From positions 1 to 36,876 of the forward strand of contig CALMZE010000134.1 in assembly GCA_937870585.1 (NCBI GenBank): a stretch of DNA of 36,876 nucleotides. Reading direction: 5' to 3'. The notes beneath the pieces were generated by a model, which did no database searches, was not told the DNA's origin, and was given only the letters and a program-made list of their open reading frames with translations. Position numbers and translations under genes: made by a program. Numbering within the stretch: position 1 is the stretch's first letter; each line of letters opens with the position of its first letter. Source of the DNA: an uncultured Sphingomonadales bacterium (GTDB lineage: Bacteria > Pseudomonadota > Alphaproteobacteria > Sphingomonadales > Sphingomonadaceae). Below, one piece after another: positions 24,610-32,690 of this stretch.

Positions 24610-25401
24610 TCAGTCCCAAATATCCATGGACTGCCGCAATTGGCAATCACTGTCATCCACCTTGCACATGGCCGACCCTGTGAAGTGCGGATGCATCTTG
24701 AACCACCCTGTTTCCGAACGTGTCTTTCCGCCCTCTACGTCCACGATGTAACGGATACGCAGCCAATTCCGCTCGCACGTGAGAAGTTCAGCGGTTTCAC
24801 CCTGCTTTCCACCGGTCAGCGTCAGCAATGCACCCGCACCTTGATTGACTTTGGTCCAGCGCCCCGGCGCATTGTACGGGCGGTCGTAGGCATCGTCATG
24901 AAAACCGGGATCAACGCCCACCCTGCTGCGATGAACCCAGCCGCTGCCTTGATAATTGCGCTTTATGGCGTGCTTTCCAACGACAGGGTCATAGCCTTCC
25001 GTTGTGGCGTCGATGTCTGCAATGCGCAGCCATGGTCCTGAAATGGCGATGATGTTGAAAGCGGGACCGAAGGCTCGGTCCGATGGCTGTGGCGGGTCAT
25101 TGGGTGCATGTGGATCTGTCTCGATGAGGCTGTGCAGGACGCCCACGACCAAGCTACCCTTGCTTGGCCCGGCGCGGACATTCAATCCCTTGAAATCCTG
25201 TTCAACGGATATTGCGCCTACTGCACAGCCCTTCAGGCTGGCCCTCTTTGTTGCCATTGCCCGCTCTTGGGCGATGGCTTCCGGCGAATCGAGCGCGGCC
25301 TCTAAGGCGGCTTTTGCCATTTGACCGGCATCCGGTTTCGAGGGCGCTTCGCTCGCCTGCTGGCACCCGGCCATACCAAGGAGCAATGCGAGCACCCTCA
25401 A
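24610..25401 (-). CDS. SH3-like domain lipoprotein
   Basis: A 263-residue exported protein. From the TTG at 25401, whose TTGA overlaps the polA stop, the N-terminus is a short lipoprotein signal ending LLLGMAGC, so Cys13 is the likely lipid site. A GTG two codons later is an alternative start. After a polar linker comes a bacterial SH3-type region with the hallmark GLNVRAGPSKGSLVVGVL. A second beta-rich part follows (GSGWVHRSRVGVD, GAGALLTLTGGKQGETAELLTCERNWLRIRYI split over strands), probably another SH3-like unit. Four Cys late in the chain may pair. Such modules bind peptidoglycan or proteins in the periplasm. It sits between polA and the flippase gene in one operon. Confidence 0.75.
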   Translation of the reverse strand: MRVLALLLGMAGCQQASEAPSKPDAGQMAKAALEAALDSPEAIAQERAMATKRASLKGCAVGAISVEQDFKGLNVRAGPSKGSLVVGVLHSLIETDPHAPNDPPQPSDRAFGPAFNIIAISGPWLRIADIDATTEGYDPVVGKHAIKRNYQGSGWVHRSRVGVDPGFHDDAYDRPYNAPGRWTKVNQGAGALLTLTGGKQGETAELLTCERNWLRIRYIVDVEGGKTRSETGWFKMHPHFTGSAMCKVDDSDCQLRQSMDIWD

Positions 25402-28280
25402 TGCGCAGCGCCCCAATTCTGGCCCGTGCCAATTTCCACGCCCAGTGGCACATCCAGTTTGACCAGCGGTTCCGCCGCACCTTCCATCACGGCGCGGATG
25501 ACGGGCGTGGCGGCCTCAACATCGCCTTCGGGGAGCTCAAACACCAGTTCGTCATGCACTTGCAGCAGCATCTTGACGTTGGGCAGCCCGGCCTCGCGTA
25601 GTGCTGGCCCCATCCGCACCATCGCGCGCTTGATGATGTCTGCGCTCGTCCCCTGAATTGGCGCGTTGATCGCCGCGCGTTCGCTGCCTGCGCGTTCGGT
25701 CTGGTTCTGCGATGTGATGCGCGTGAAGTGCGTCTTGCGTCCGAACAGCGTTTCTGTGAAGCCCGTCTCGCGCGCGGATTGCAGCGTCTGGCTGATATAG
25801 CGGTTGATGCCGGGGAAGCGTTCAAAATAGCGGTCGATCATCGCCTGCGCTTCGTCCGAGCTGATCCCCAGCCGCCCGGCCAGTCCCCAGCGCGAGATGC
25901 CGTAGAGCAGGGAGAAGTTGATCGTCTTCGCCCGGCCACGCGTTTCGGGATTCACTTCTCCGAACAGCTCCGTCGCGGTCAGGCTGTGAATGTCCTCGCC
26001 CTTGGCAAACGCCTCCTTCAAGGCGGGCACATCGGCCATATGCGCAGCAAGGCGGAGTTCGACCTGACTATAGTCGGCGCTGAGCAGCACATGCCCCGGC
26101 TCCGCCACAAACGCCGTGCGGATGCGGCGGCCCACTTCGGTGCGGATCGGGATGTTCTGGAGGTTCGGATCGTTCGAAGAAAGCCGCCCCGTCTGCGCGC
26201 CGGTCAAGCTGTAGCTGGTGTGGACGCGGCCCGTTTGCGGGTTGATCTGTTCCTGCAAGCTGTCCGTATAGGTGGATTTGAGCTTGGAGAGCTGCCGCCA
26301 GTCCAGCACCTTGCGCGCAATCTCCACGCCCTCATCGGCCAAGCGTTCGAGCACAGTTACATCGGTTGAATAATCGCCCGATTTCCCCTTCTTGCCACCT
26401 TTCAGGCCCATCTGACCGAACAGGATTTCACCCAATTGCTTGGGGCTGCCCACGGTGAAGGGGGTGCCCGCAAGCGTATGGATTTCCCCTTCGAGCGCCG
26501 CAATGCCCTGCGCGAATTCGGCAGACATGGCGGCAAGTTCGGCGCGATCCACCTTGATGCCTGTGCGCTCCATCTCTGCCAATACGGGGATGAGGGGCCG
26601 GTCCACCCGCTCATAAACGCGCGTCGCCTTCTCCGCTGAAAGACGCGGCTTGAGCCGGTGCCACAGACGCAGCGTCACATCGGCATCTTCCGCCGCGTAG
26701 CGCGTGGCTTCAGGAAGGGCGACCTGATTGAAGGTCAGCTGCTTCTTACCGGTGCCACACACATCCTTGAACGCGATGCAGGCATGGCTGAAATGATCCC
26801 GCGCGAGTTCATCCATGCCGTGATTGCGGCGTCCTGCATCGAGATCGAAGGAGATGACCATCGTGTCGTCGATGGGGGCGATAAGCCCCCTCTCCCCTTC
26901 AGGGGAGAGGGCCGGGGAGAGGGGCTGTGCGGAGACAGACTCCCCCTCTCCCAACCCTCTCCCCTGAAGGGGAGAGGGCTTTAGATACCGCGCCAACACA
27001 TTCAGATCATATTTGATGTTGTGCCCCACCTTGAGCACCGCATCATCAGCGAGCAGCGCGGCGAGCTTTGCCATCGCCACGTCCATCGCCACCATCTGCG
27101 GTGCATCCGAAAACAGATCAGTGCCTCCATGCGCGAGCGGAATATAGCACGCCTTGTTCGGTGCGATGGCGAGGCTCACGCCCACCAGACCCGCGCCAAT
27201 GCTGTCCAGCCCATCAGTCTCGGTATCGACCGCAACCACACCCGCCGCGCGCGCTTCGGCGATCCAGCGGTCGAGCGCCTCCTCGGTCTGCACGCACTCA
27301 TACGCGTCCAGATCAAAGCTCTGCACATCGGGTTCGGCAGGCGCGGGCGGCGGCGCGGATTTCGCTTCGGTGCGGATCATCTTCATCGTCGCATGATCGG
27401 CGCGCGCCGGTTCGCCACCCAGTTTCTTGAGCAGAGACATGAAGCCATGATGCTCCAAGAACGCGCGCAGCGGCGGTTCCGGAATCTCTTTGAGCAGCAG
27501 ATCATCGAGCGGCTCGGGAAGGTCGCAATCCTCCTTCAACGTCACCAGAACGCGGCTCATCCGCGCCTGATCGGCATAGGTCAGCAGATTTTCCTGCATC
27601 TTGGATTTCTTCATGGCGGGTGCCGCAGCCAGCACCTGATCGACCGTGCCGAATTCATTGACCAGCTTGGCCGCCGTCTTGGGGCCAATGCCGGGCACGC
27701 CGGGCACATTATCTGCCGTATCGCCCATCAGGCCGAGCACTTCGCCCAGCAATTCCGGCCCCACGCCGAACTTCTCGATCACCGCCTGCGGGCCGAGCCG
27801 CTCGGACTTCATCGGATCGAGCATGTCCACGCCCGGCTGGATCAACTGCATCAGATCCTTGTCTGTCGAGACGATGGTGACATCCCAGCCCGCATCCTTG
27901 GCCGCGCGCGTGTAAGACGCGATCAGGTCATCGGCCTCCAGCCCCATCTGTTCGATGCACGGCAGTGAGAAGGCCCGCGTTGCATCGCGGATCATCGGGA
28001 ATTGCGGCACCAGATCTTCGGGCGCTGGCGGGCGATGCGCCTTGTAGTCAGCGTAAATCTCGTTGCGGAAGCTCTTGCCAGACGCATCGAGGATCACCGC
28101 CATATGCGTTGGCCCGTCCGCCTTGTGCAGCGCGTCCGCCAGCTTCCACAGCATCGTCGTATAGCCATAGACCGCGCCCACCGGCTCATCGCGGATGTTG
28201 GTGAGCGGCGGCAGGCGGTGATAGGCGCGGAAGATATAGCCGGAGCCATCGACGAGATAGAGATGCTTGTGATCGGACAT
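25398..28280 (-). CDS. polA: DNA polymerase I with a repeat-derived insertion
   Basis: A 960-residue repair and Okazaki-fragment polymerase. Residues 1-290 are the 5'-3' nuclease (YLVDGSGYIFRAYH, SYTRAAKDAGWDVTIVSTDKD). The proofreading domain has Asp352 and Glu354 in VDTETDG, Asp425 in NIKYDL and the YAAEDAD motif, so it looks active. The polymerase domain has motif A DYSQVELRLAAH, motif B RGRAKTINFSLLYGIS and motif C QVHDELVF. The last two of these regions are intact and of family length. Between the second and third exonuclease motifs, residues 434-466 (starting KPSPLQGRGLGEGE) are foreign. They are encoded by a 99-bp palindromic element in frame, and explain why the protein is about 30 residues longer than expected. 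The ATG at 28280 has a weak ribosome site. Confidence 0.95.
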   Translation of the reverse strand: MSDHKHLYLVDGSGYIFRAYHRLPPLTNIRDEPVGAVYGYTTMLWKLADALHKADGPTHMAVILDASGKSFRNEIYADYKAHRPPAPEDLVPQFPMIRDATRAFSLPCIEQMGLEADDLIASYTRAAKDAGWDVTIVSTDKDLMQLIQPGVDMLDPMKSERLGPQAVIEKFGVGPELLGEVLGLMGDTADNVPGVPGIGPKTAAKLVNEFGTVDQVLAAAPAMKKSKMQENLLTYADQARMSRVLVTLKEDCDLPEPLDDLLLKEIPEPPLRAFLEHHGFMSLLKKLGGEPARADHATMKMIRTEAKSAPPPAPAEPDVQSFDLDAYECVQTEEALDRWIAEARAAGVVAVDTETDGLDSIGAGLVGVSLAIAPNKACYIPLAHGGTDLFSDAPQMVAMDVAMAKLAALLADDAVLKVGHNIKYDLNVLARYLKPSPLQGRGLGEGESVSAQPLSPALSPEGERGLIAPIDDTMVISFDLDAGRRNHGMDELARDHFSHACIAFKDVCGTGKKQLTFNQVALPEATRYAAEDADVTLRLWHRLKPRLSAEKATRVYERVDRPLIPVLAEMERTGIKVDRAELAAMSAEFAQGIAALEGEIHTLAGTPFTVGSPKQLGEILFGQMGLKGGKKGKSGDYSTDVTVLERLADEGVEIARKVLDWRQLSKLKSTYTDSLQEQINPQTGRVHTSYSLTGAQTGRLSSNDPNLQNIPIRTEVGRRIRTAFVAEPGHVLLSADYSQVELRLAAHMADVPALKEAFAKGEDIHSLTATELFGEVNPETRGRAKTINFSLLYGISRWGLAGRLGISSDEAQAMIDRYFERFPGINRYISQTLQSARETGFTETLFGRKTHFTRITSQNQTERAGSERAAINAPIQGTSADIIKRAMVRMGPALREAGLPNVKMLLQVHDELVFELPEGDVEAATPVIRAVMEGAAEPLVKLDVPLGVEIGTGQNWGAAH
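26883..26981. repeat. Palindromic repeat element inside polA
   Basis: A 99-bp element made of two inverted arms, each a CCCTCTCCCC-TTCA-GGGGAGAGGG hairpin followed by a second CCCCTCTCC-type half. It is read in frame by polA and adds 33 codons without a stop. The arms differ by a few bases and a small indel. The same CCCTCTCCC / GGGAGAGGG core ends the DUF559 element at 35.1-35.6 kb. Confidence 0.85.
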
Positions 28281-28326
28281 AAGCGCGGGTTGTAAGCCCG
28301 AACGCGTGCGGCGTCACTTCCCCATT

Positions 28327-29706
28327 TCAGCGCGCGCTATCAAGATGTGCCAGCACGGCGCGCAGATAGGCTGCCATGCGGTCGTCGCGCTTCGCTGTTT
28401 CCGCGCCTTCCGGGCTGTCTGCCATGGCCTGATGGTTGGACAGCCAGAGCTGCGCCGCAATCCGCCACGGTGTTGGGGCCTGCGCCGGATTCAAGCTTTG
28501 CAAGGCAGCAGACAGGCTTTCCCCGGCGGCTTGGCGGTAGGACGTGGCGCGCCATGTGTCGCGCCCGGTCTGCAACGCCGGGTCTGCCGCTGCCTTCATC
28601 AGCCGACGCGCCTGATCCATCAGCAGGATGAACATGGGCTCGGTCGGGCTCCTGCGATCTGCCAGCGCCGTCAAGTCCGGCCCGCCATGCGCTTCATGGG
28701 CACGCCGCAGCAAAAACTCCGCATCGTAAAGCGAATCGCGGTCTTCTTGCGGGGCATTGTCGCTCCGGGTGCGCACCGTCAGCCACGCGTAGGTCAGCAG
28801 GGTGCGTTCAATGTCATTTTCGGCACGACACGCTTCACTGAGATCGACCAGATCGCTGCGGTCACCCATGTCACACAGATTGTCGCCGTGCCGCCAACCT
28901 TCCTCCATCAGCCGCTTGAGCACAGGCGTTTCCAGGGCCTCCACGGCTTCACGCGCACGCTTAGTATCCTCAGCCGTGCCGCCCAAATCCGCTTTCAGGG
29001 CCAGCATATGGGCCTGAAGACCAAAGCGGTCTTCCTCATCATGACTGGTGAGGCGCAGGATGTTGGCGATTGGCTTGCGGTCTCCCTCTTTCTCCAAAAG
29101 CCCCTTGGATTTGAGAAAGAGGGCACTCTCCTCCACCCATGCAACGACGGGGCGGGCATCGGCAAGCAACGTCTGAGACTGCCAGAGATCAGCGGCGCGC
29201 AAATAGTGATGGGCCGCCTCAATCCGTGATTGCCATGTGCGGATGCGGGTCAGCAGCGCCATGCCAGCTTTGTCAGCGGACATGACACGCGCGGCTGCGA
29301 TCGAGTCTGCCTTGTCCGCCGCAGCTGCCTCTGCGCGGTCCAGTGCCGGTGCGGCGCGACGCCACAGCGTCTCCCAATCCGGCCCGTCCGGCACATCAAA
29401 CCGGCCCCCGGCATAGTGCCGAAGCGCGGGGCGGATACTCGCCTCCGTCCCGAAATTCATGTGCCAGTCGATCAGTGAGAAGGGCAGCAACTGGAACGCC
29501 GCGCAAGTGCCGGATTGCTGGATCGAGGTGAAAGAGGCGGGCACCGGATCGCTCTCGATCCGCCGGGTCTCTTCTGCACTGCCTTGCCAGCGACGCCCGA
29601 TGGCCAGGCAGATCATCTCCTCCTCCGGATCGCCTTGCTCTTGGGACAGTGCAGGCGCTGGCAGGAGCGTGAGGGCAGCGGCGAAAAATATGTATAAGCG
29701 CGACAT
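28327..29706 (-). CDS. Secreted protein of unknown function
   Basis: A 459-residue exported protein with a signal peptide (Arg n-region, Phe/Ala/Leu core, APALSQ cleavage). The mature chain is almost entirely helical, Ala/Asp/Glu-rich and with several possible helix-hairpin repeats (for example IEAAHHYLRAADLWQSQTLLADA, DSLYDAEFLLRRAHEAHGG split over helices). This suggests a TPR-like solenoid. Four Cys are scattered. I do not recognise a named family. The ATG at 29706 has no clear ribosome site. It lies between recF (18 bp away) and polA (46 bp away), all on one strand, so shared transcription is possible. Function is unknown. Confidence 0.7.
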   Translation of the reverse strand: MSRLYIFFAAALTLLPAPALSQEQGDPEEEMICLAIGRRWQGSAEETRRIESDPVPASFTSIQQSGTCAAFQLLPFSLIDWHMNFGTEASIRPALRHYAGGRFDVPDGPDWETLWRRAAPALDRAEAAAADKADSIAAARVMSADKAGMALLTRIRTWQSRIEAAHHYLRAADLWQSQTLLADARPVVAWVEESALFLKSKGLLEKEGDRKPIANILRLTSHDEEDRFGLQAHMLALKADLGGTAEDTKRAREAVEALETPVLKRLMEEGWRHGDNLCDMGDRSDLVDLSEACRAENDIERTLLTYAWLTVRTRSDNAPQEDRDSLYDAEFLLRRAHEAHGGPDLTALADRRSPTEPMFILLMDQARRLMKAAADPALQTGRDTWRATSYRQAAGESLSAALQSLNPAQAPTPWRIAAQLWLSNHQAMADSPEGAETAKRDDRMAAYLRAVLAHLDSAR

Positions 29707-29724
29707 ATAACGACGCTAACTGCC

Positions 29725-30795
29725 TTATCCGGACTTGAGAAGCCCGTTCACCACCTCAATCCGCTGCGCATCCCCACCCAGCTCGGCAAAGAGCGAAGGC
29801 TCCGTGCCCGTCATCCACACCTGCCCGCCGCGCGTGGCCAGTTGATCGAACAGCGCGGCGCGGCGGCGTGGATCAAGATGCGCGGCCACTTCATCAAGCA
29901 GCAAGAGCGGACGCCGCCCCCGCGCCTCTGCCACCAGATCGGCATGAGCGAGGATGATCGCAAAGAGCAGCGCTTTCTGCTCGCCGGTGGAGCAGCGCGC
30001 CGCCGCCTCCCCCTTTTCGGCGTGAGTGACGATGAGATCGATCCGGTGCGGCCCGGCGAGCGTGCGCCCGGCGGCGGCATCACGAGGGCGGGCGCGGCGC
30101 AGCGCATCGGCCAGATCGGCAGTGCCCTCCCCCCCCTCCAGCGCGAGCAAGGGCCGGGCGAACGGACCCGCAGGCGCATCGGCGAGCCGCGCAGAGAGCC
30201 CCGCCACCAGCCCGGCGCGCGCGCTGTGGAGCGCGGCCCCATGCGTCGCCATCTGCGCCTCCAGCGCGTCGAGCCAGGCGGGATCAGGCGCGGCGTCCCC
30301 TGTGAGCAGCCGGTTGCGCTGGCGCATTGCGGCGTCATAGCGGCTGGCATGGCGGGCGTGAGCGGGATCGAGTGCGAGCGTCAGCCGATCGAGAAAGCGG
30401 CGGCGTTCGCCTGCGGCATCGGTGAAGAGCCGGTCCATCGCAGGCACGATCCAGATGGCGGAAAGCCATTCGCCCAGCGCCGTGGCCGGTTGCGCCGCAC
30501 CGTTGATCCGCACCAACCGCCGGTCCGGTGCGTTCGCCTGTGTGCCGGTGGAAAGCGTGGTGCCATCGGCGAGTTCAGCGGCGATCCCGAACGCGCCACT
30601 GCCGCCCCTGCGCGCCATCTCTCCTGCCGCCGCCCCGCGCAGACCGCGGCCCGGCACGAGCAGAGAGACCGCCTCCAGCACATTGGTCTTACCCGCGCCA
30701 TTCTCCCCCACCAGCACGACAAAACCCGGCGCCGCCGCAATCCGCGCCGCTTCATGGTTCCTAAAATCGCTGAGTGTCAGCCGGGCGAGCGTCAT
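29725..30795 (-). CDS. recF: DNA replication and repair protein RecF
   Basis: A 356-residue SMC-like ATPase that helps load RecA at single-strand gaps together with RecO and RecR. The N-terminus [17 protein letters not shown] matches the family start. Walker A is GENGAGKT (30-37), the signature region is [18 protein letters not shown], and Walker B is [14 protein letters not shown] with the following ALFDQL. Length is typical. The ATG at 30795 lies inside the end of the upstream YdjM-like gene (35-bp overlap). A TTG two codons earlier is less likely. Chromosomal recF is often next to dnaN and gyrB, but not here. Confidence 0.93.
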   Translation of the reverse strand: MTLARLTLSDFRNHEAARIAAAPGFVVLVGENGAGKTNVLEAVSLLVPGRGLRGAAAGEMARRGGSGAFGIAAELADGTTLSTGTQANAPDRRLVRINGAAQPATALGEWLSAIWIVPAMDRLFTDAAGERRRFLDRLTLALDPAHARHASRYDAAMRQRNRLLTGDAAPDPAWLDALEAQMATHGAALHSARAGLVAGLSARLADAPAGPFARPLLALEGGEGTADLADALRRARPRDAAAGRTLAGPHRIDLIVTHAEKGEAAARCSTGEQKALLFAIILAHADLVAEARGRRPLLLLDEVAAHLDPRRRAALFDQLATRGGQVWMTGTEPSLFAELGGDAQRIEVVNGLLKSG

Positions 30796-31315
30796 GCCCA
30801 AAGCGATAGCGCCGCAAAGCCCATCCGCACAGCCCTAGCGCGAAACATGGCATCATCACCCACTTCGCTTCTGAAATCAGCGTCTCCACGCCGCGCATGG
30901 AAAAGAAGCCCGCACCTATCGGCGAAACGCGGATCGGGCGCATGGGTGCAAAAGACCGCGCCTCGCTCCACGGCCAAAGCAAGGCCGGACCCAGCCCGCC
31001 ACTGGTCATTGCATCGAGCAGACCATGCGAGCCTGCCGAGACGAACAGGAACAGGCCTGCCAGCCCCCGGCGCGGGGGCCGAAGCACAGCCAACATGAGA
31101 AGCGCCGCCGCCAGTGCGAGCATCAGCGAATGGCTCGCGCCGCGATGTCCCCACGCACTCGCATAGGCGATGCCGAGTTTGAAACCGATCACGTCTGCGT
31201 CGGGAGCCATGGCCAGAACCATGCCTGCGATGGTGACGGACGGTGCAATCCGTTTGCGACCTGCCGCCACCGCGATGGCCAGCGGCACCATGGCGTGCGT
31301 CATGATCGTCGGCAT
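30761..31315 (-). CDS. YdjM-like membrane metal-dependent hydrolase family protein
   Basis: A 184-residue inner-membrane protein of the family that includes E. coli YdjM (DUF457-type). The family motifs are [13 protein letters not shown] near the N-terminus, APDADVIGF (metal-type DxD), and [19 protein letters not shown]. The last of these is a His-rich pair followed by a membrane helix; [13 protein letters not shown] comes further on. Four to five membrane segments are visible. GAGGG precedes the ATG at 31315 at good distance. The last 35 bp overlap recF. In E. coli the relative ydjM is LexA-regulated; here a LexA-type promoter lies 370 bp upstream. The 3' end of the gene is partly duplicated upstream of its start (see repeat). 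Confidence 0.88.
   Translation of the reverse strand: MPTIMTHAMVPLAIAVAAGRKRIAPSVTIAGMVLAMAPDADVIGFKLGIAYASAWGHRGASHSLMLALAAALLMLAVLRPPRRGLAGLFLFVSAGSHGLLDAMTSGGLGPALLWPWSEARSFAPMRPIRVSPIGAGFFSMRGVETLISEAKWVMMPCFALGLCGWALRRYRFGHDARPADTQRF
30796..30838. repeat. Direct repeat of about 42 bp, copy A
   Basis: The stretch beginning GCCCAAAGCGATAGCGCCGC and running to the CACAGCCCT end recurs at 31365-31407 in the same orientation with a single mismatch. This copy codes for the C-terminus of the YdjM-like protein and covers the recF start. The copies bracket the YdjM-like gene. Confidence 0.8.
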
Positions 31316-31364
31316 GGTTGCCCTCTTTCTCCTTTCGCGCCGCCCGGTTGGGGCGTGCATAAGG

Positions 31365-31407
31365 CCCAAAGCGATAGCGCCGCAAAACCCATCCGCACAG
31401 CCCTTAA
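31365..31407. repeat. Direct repeat of about 42 bp, copy B
   Basis: This is the second copy of the repeat at 30796-30838, lying upstream of the YdjM-like gene. It would encode the end of that same protein (WALRRYRFG) but is not attached to a gene. It looks like the scar of a tandem duplication in which one gene copy was lost. Confidence 0.75.
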
Positions 31408-31442
31408 GGCGCGGGCGTCATCCACCGAGCCGCTGCACCGCG

Positions 31443-31553
31443 ATGCAGATGTTCACCAAAGCCTATGCCCGCTTTGGCGGCGTGATGCCGGTGCCCGGCA
31501 ATGCGCTGAAAGAGATGGTGATCCGCGAACATAATGCGGTGTGCACGGGATAG
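31443..31553 (+). pseudogene. Gene fragment or 36-residue small ORF
   Basis: A 36-residue reading frame with strongly coding-like composition (third positions almost all G or C), in the middle of otherwise non-coding DNA. It starts at an ATG without a ribosome site, just after the direct repeat, and ends at 31553. The peptide (MFTKAYARFGGVMPVPGNAL, then KEMVIREHNAVCTG) looks like the C-terminal end of a longer protein, but I do not recognise it. The missing front may have been lost when the region was rearranged. A genuine small protein cannot be excluded. Confidence 0.4.
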
Positions 31554-31686
31554 GGCGACGCGGCGGCTCCCAAACTTCGCGCAAACTTCGCATCCTAGGC
31601 CCCCGCATGGCGCGCCCGGAGGGGTTCGATCTCCGCGCACGGTCACAGGGCGGCGCAGGATTGGGGAGAGGGCGTGCGGGTTCCAT
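31453..31686 (-). CDS. Possible small LexA-controlled ORF
   Basis: A 77-residue frame whose ATG lies 6 bp after a good -10 element, as expected for a leaderless transcript from the LexA-type promoter at 31693-31721. The first half has plausible codon use. The second half does not, and runs opposite the gene fragment at 31443-31553, so the true product may be shorter or absent. The peptide is Pro/Arg-rich (MEPARPLPNPAPPCDRARR start) with no family recognised. It contains the second copy of the 22-bp motif, read as MRSLREVW. Confidence 0.25.
   Translation of the reverse strand: MEPARPLPNPAPPCDRARRSNPSGRAMRGPRMRSLREVWEPPRRPIPCTPHYVRGSPSLSAHCRAPASRRQSGHRLW
31570..31591 (-). promoter_or_regulatory. 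22-bp tandem motif, copy 2
   Basis: Exact inverted copy of the 22 bp found 47 bp before nadB: two GCGAAGTTTGS units with an 11-bp period on the minus strand. Here it lies about 100 bp downstream of the LexA-type promoter, in DNA without a secure gene. Shared regulator site or shared mobile remnant are both possible. Confidence 0.4.
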
Positions 31687-31692
31687 GCGGCA

Positions 31693-31721
31693 AGTTTAGA
31701 ACATAATAGGAACTTTTGCAA
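31693..31721 (-). promoter_or_regulatory. LexA-type promoter pointing left
   Basis: On the minus strand a -35 TTGCAA (31716-31721) and a -10 TAAACT (31693-31698) are separated by exactly 17 nt. The spacer holds a perfect GTTC-N7-GTTC (31699-31713), the alphaproteobacterial LexA box. An ATG follows 6 nt after the -10. The transcript would run toward the YdjM-like gene and recF. There is no experimental support in the sequence itself. Confidence 0.55.
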
Positions 31722-31796
31722 GATGAATCTGAAATCCGCTGGCGCGCTAAATGTTACGGAGCGCAAAGGGTAAGTTTCCCAGTGGCTTTGACCCGA

Positions 31797-32690
31797 TCAG
31801 TCGATATGGCCAGCGTCGCGCAACATTCGAGCATGTTCATCTTGCTGCGGCTTGAAGGACACAAACTCTCTCGTTCCAAGACGTAACCCGAGTTTCTGCA
31901 TCAGATCGCGATCAGTCTCGGAATACAGGATTGCGATGCCTTTGGGTGCTAGACGGTCGCGGGCGCCACCATTTCGTCGAATTCGCTTCATGAAATCATC
32001 TTGCGCGGCAATGCTGGCAATCAGCACGCGGGAAACGGGCGTTTGCAGGCAATGCTCGAAGAGCAGAGCCAATCGCTCCGTTCCGCCCTTCGGTGCTATG
32101 ATCGTCTGACGGAGTTCGGCATCAATATGCGTCCAGAAATTCGGCGTGTAGGCGAAGTCCCGAACCATCCACCAAATGTTGCGCGTTCCCGCCGCAGACA
32201 GGCTGGTCTTGGCATCGCGATTCTCCCCTGCGCGCAGATAATCGCGCCGCGCCCGCACCAGACCAAAGGCACAGGTGGAGGCAATTTCGTTCACGCGCAA
32301 CAGGATGCACAATTGACCGATTGCTTCGGGAGGAATCATCCAGCCGCTGCCGCCGCCAGTGGTGGATTTCACATCCACTTCCTGCCCGCCGATCAGAAGA
32401 TCCAGCACTATGCCTTTGGGAACCTGCAACCAGTCTCGAAGCAGGATTTCAAACTTGGTTCCCAAGTATGTCTTTTCGGTCTTTTCAAGATCGGAAAGGA
32501 AGAATCGTCCGGTGCGCGCCGTATCGATCACTTCATCAATCGCTGACCGGAAGAATGACCGCAACTTTGCCTCAAATTGGTCTTGCCCACCAACGGCTGT
32601 CAGCAGATCAGTCTCCAACTTGGCCAGGTCAACATGATCCAAATGGAGTTCGGGAAGCGGCTGGCGACCGCTGCCGCCGAACAAAGTCAC
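31797..32690 (-). CDS. NaeI-like type IIE restriction endonuclease
   Basis: A 297-residue restriction enzyme similar to NaeI along its whole length, by comparison with NaeI as I remember it. Matching blocks are RTGRFFLSDLEKTEKTYLGT, VDVKST, GWMIPPEAIGQLCILL and QDDFMKRIRRNGGARDRLAP. The catalytic set aligns as Glu81, Asp97, Asp106 and Lys108. The C-terminal half corresponds to the second DNA-binding (Topo) domain of NaeI, which binds an effector site. The position of NaeI Leu43, where Lys gives topoisomerase activity, is Val54 here, so a nuclease is expected. NaeI cuts GCCGGC; the same target is likely but unproved. The GTG at 32690 overlaps the methyltransferase stop (GTGA). Confidence 0.9.
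   Translation of the reverse strand: MTLFGGSGRQPLPELHLDHVDLAKLETDLLTAVGGQDQFEAKLRSFFRSAIDEVIDTARTGRFFLSDLEKTEKTYLGTKFEILLRDWLQVPKGIVLDLLIGGQEVDVKSTTGGGSGWMIPPEAIGQLCILLRVNEIASTCAFGLVRARRDYLRAGENRDAKTSLSAAGTRNIWWMVRDFAYTPNFWTHIDAELRQTIIAPKGGTERLALLFEHCLQTPVSRVLIASIAAQDDFMKRIRRNGGARDRLAPKGIAILYSETDRDLMQKLGLRLGTREFVSFKPQQDEHARMLRDAGHID

Noticed and set aside
26154-26175. Three GTTC units in a row inside polA as a LexA site
   Set aside because: Spacing is 5 nt rather than 7, and the site lies in conserved coding sequence.
26883-26981. Insertion in polA considered as an intein or a CRISPR-like array
   Set aside because: It is only 33 codons, lacks splicing motifs, and consists of one inverted pair rather than regularly spaced direct repeats.
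31613-31640. TTCGAT flanked by CGGAG / CTCCG, resembling a tRNA T-arm
   Set aside because: The loop is 9 nt instead of 7, and no acceptor, D or anticodon arms lie upstream, so neither a tRNA nor a convincing tRNA-derived attachment site.
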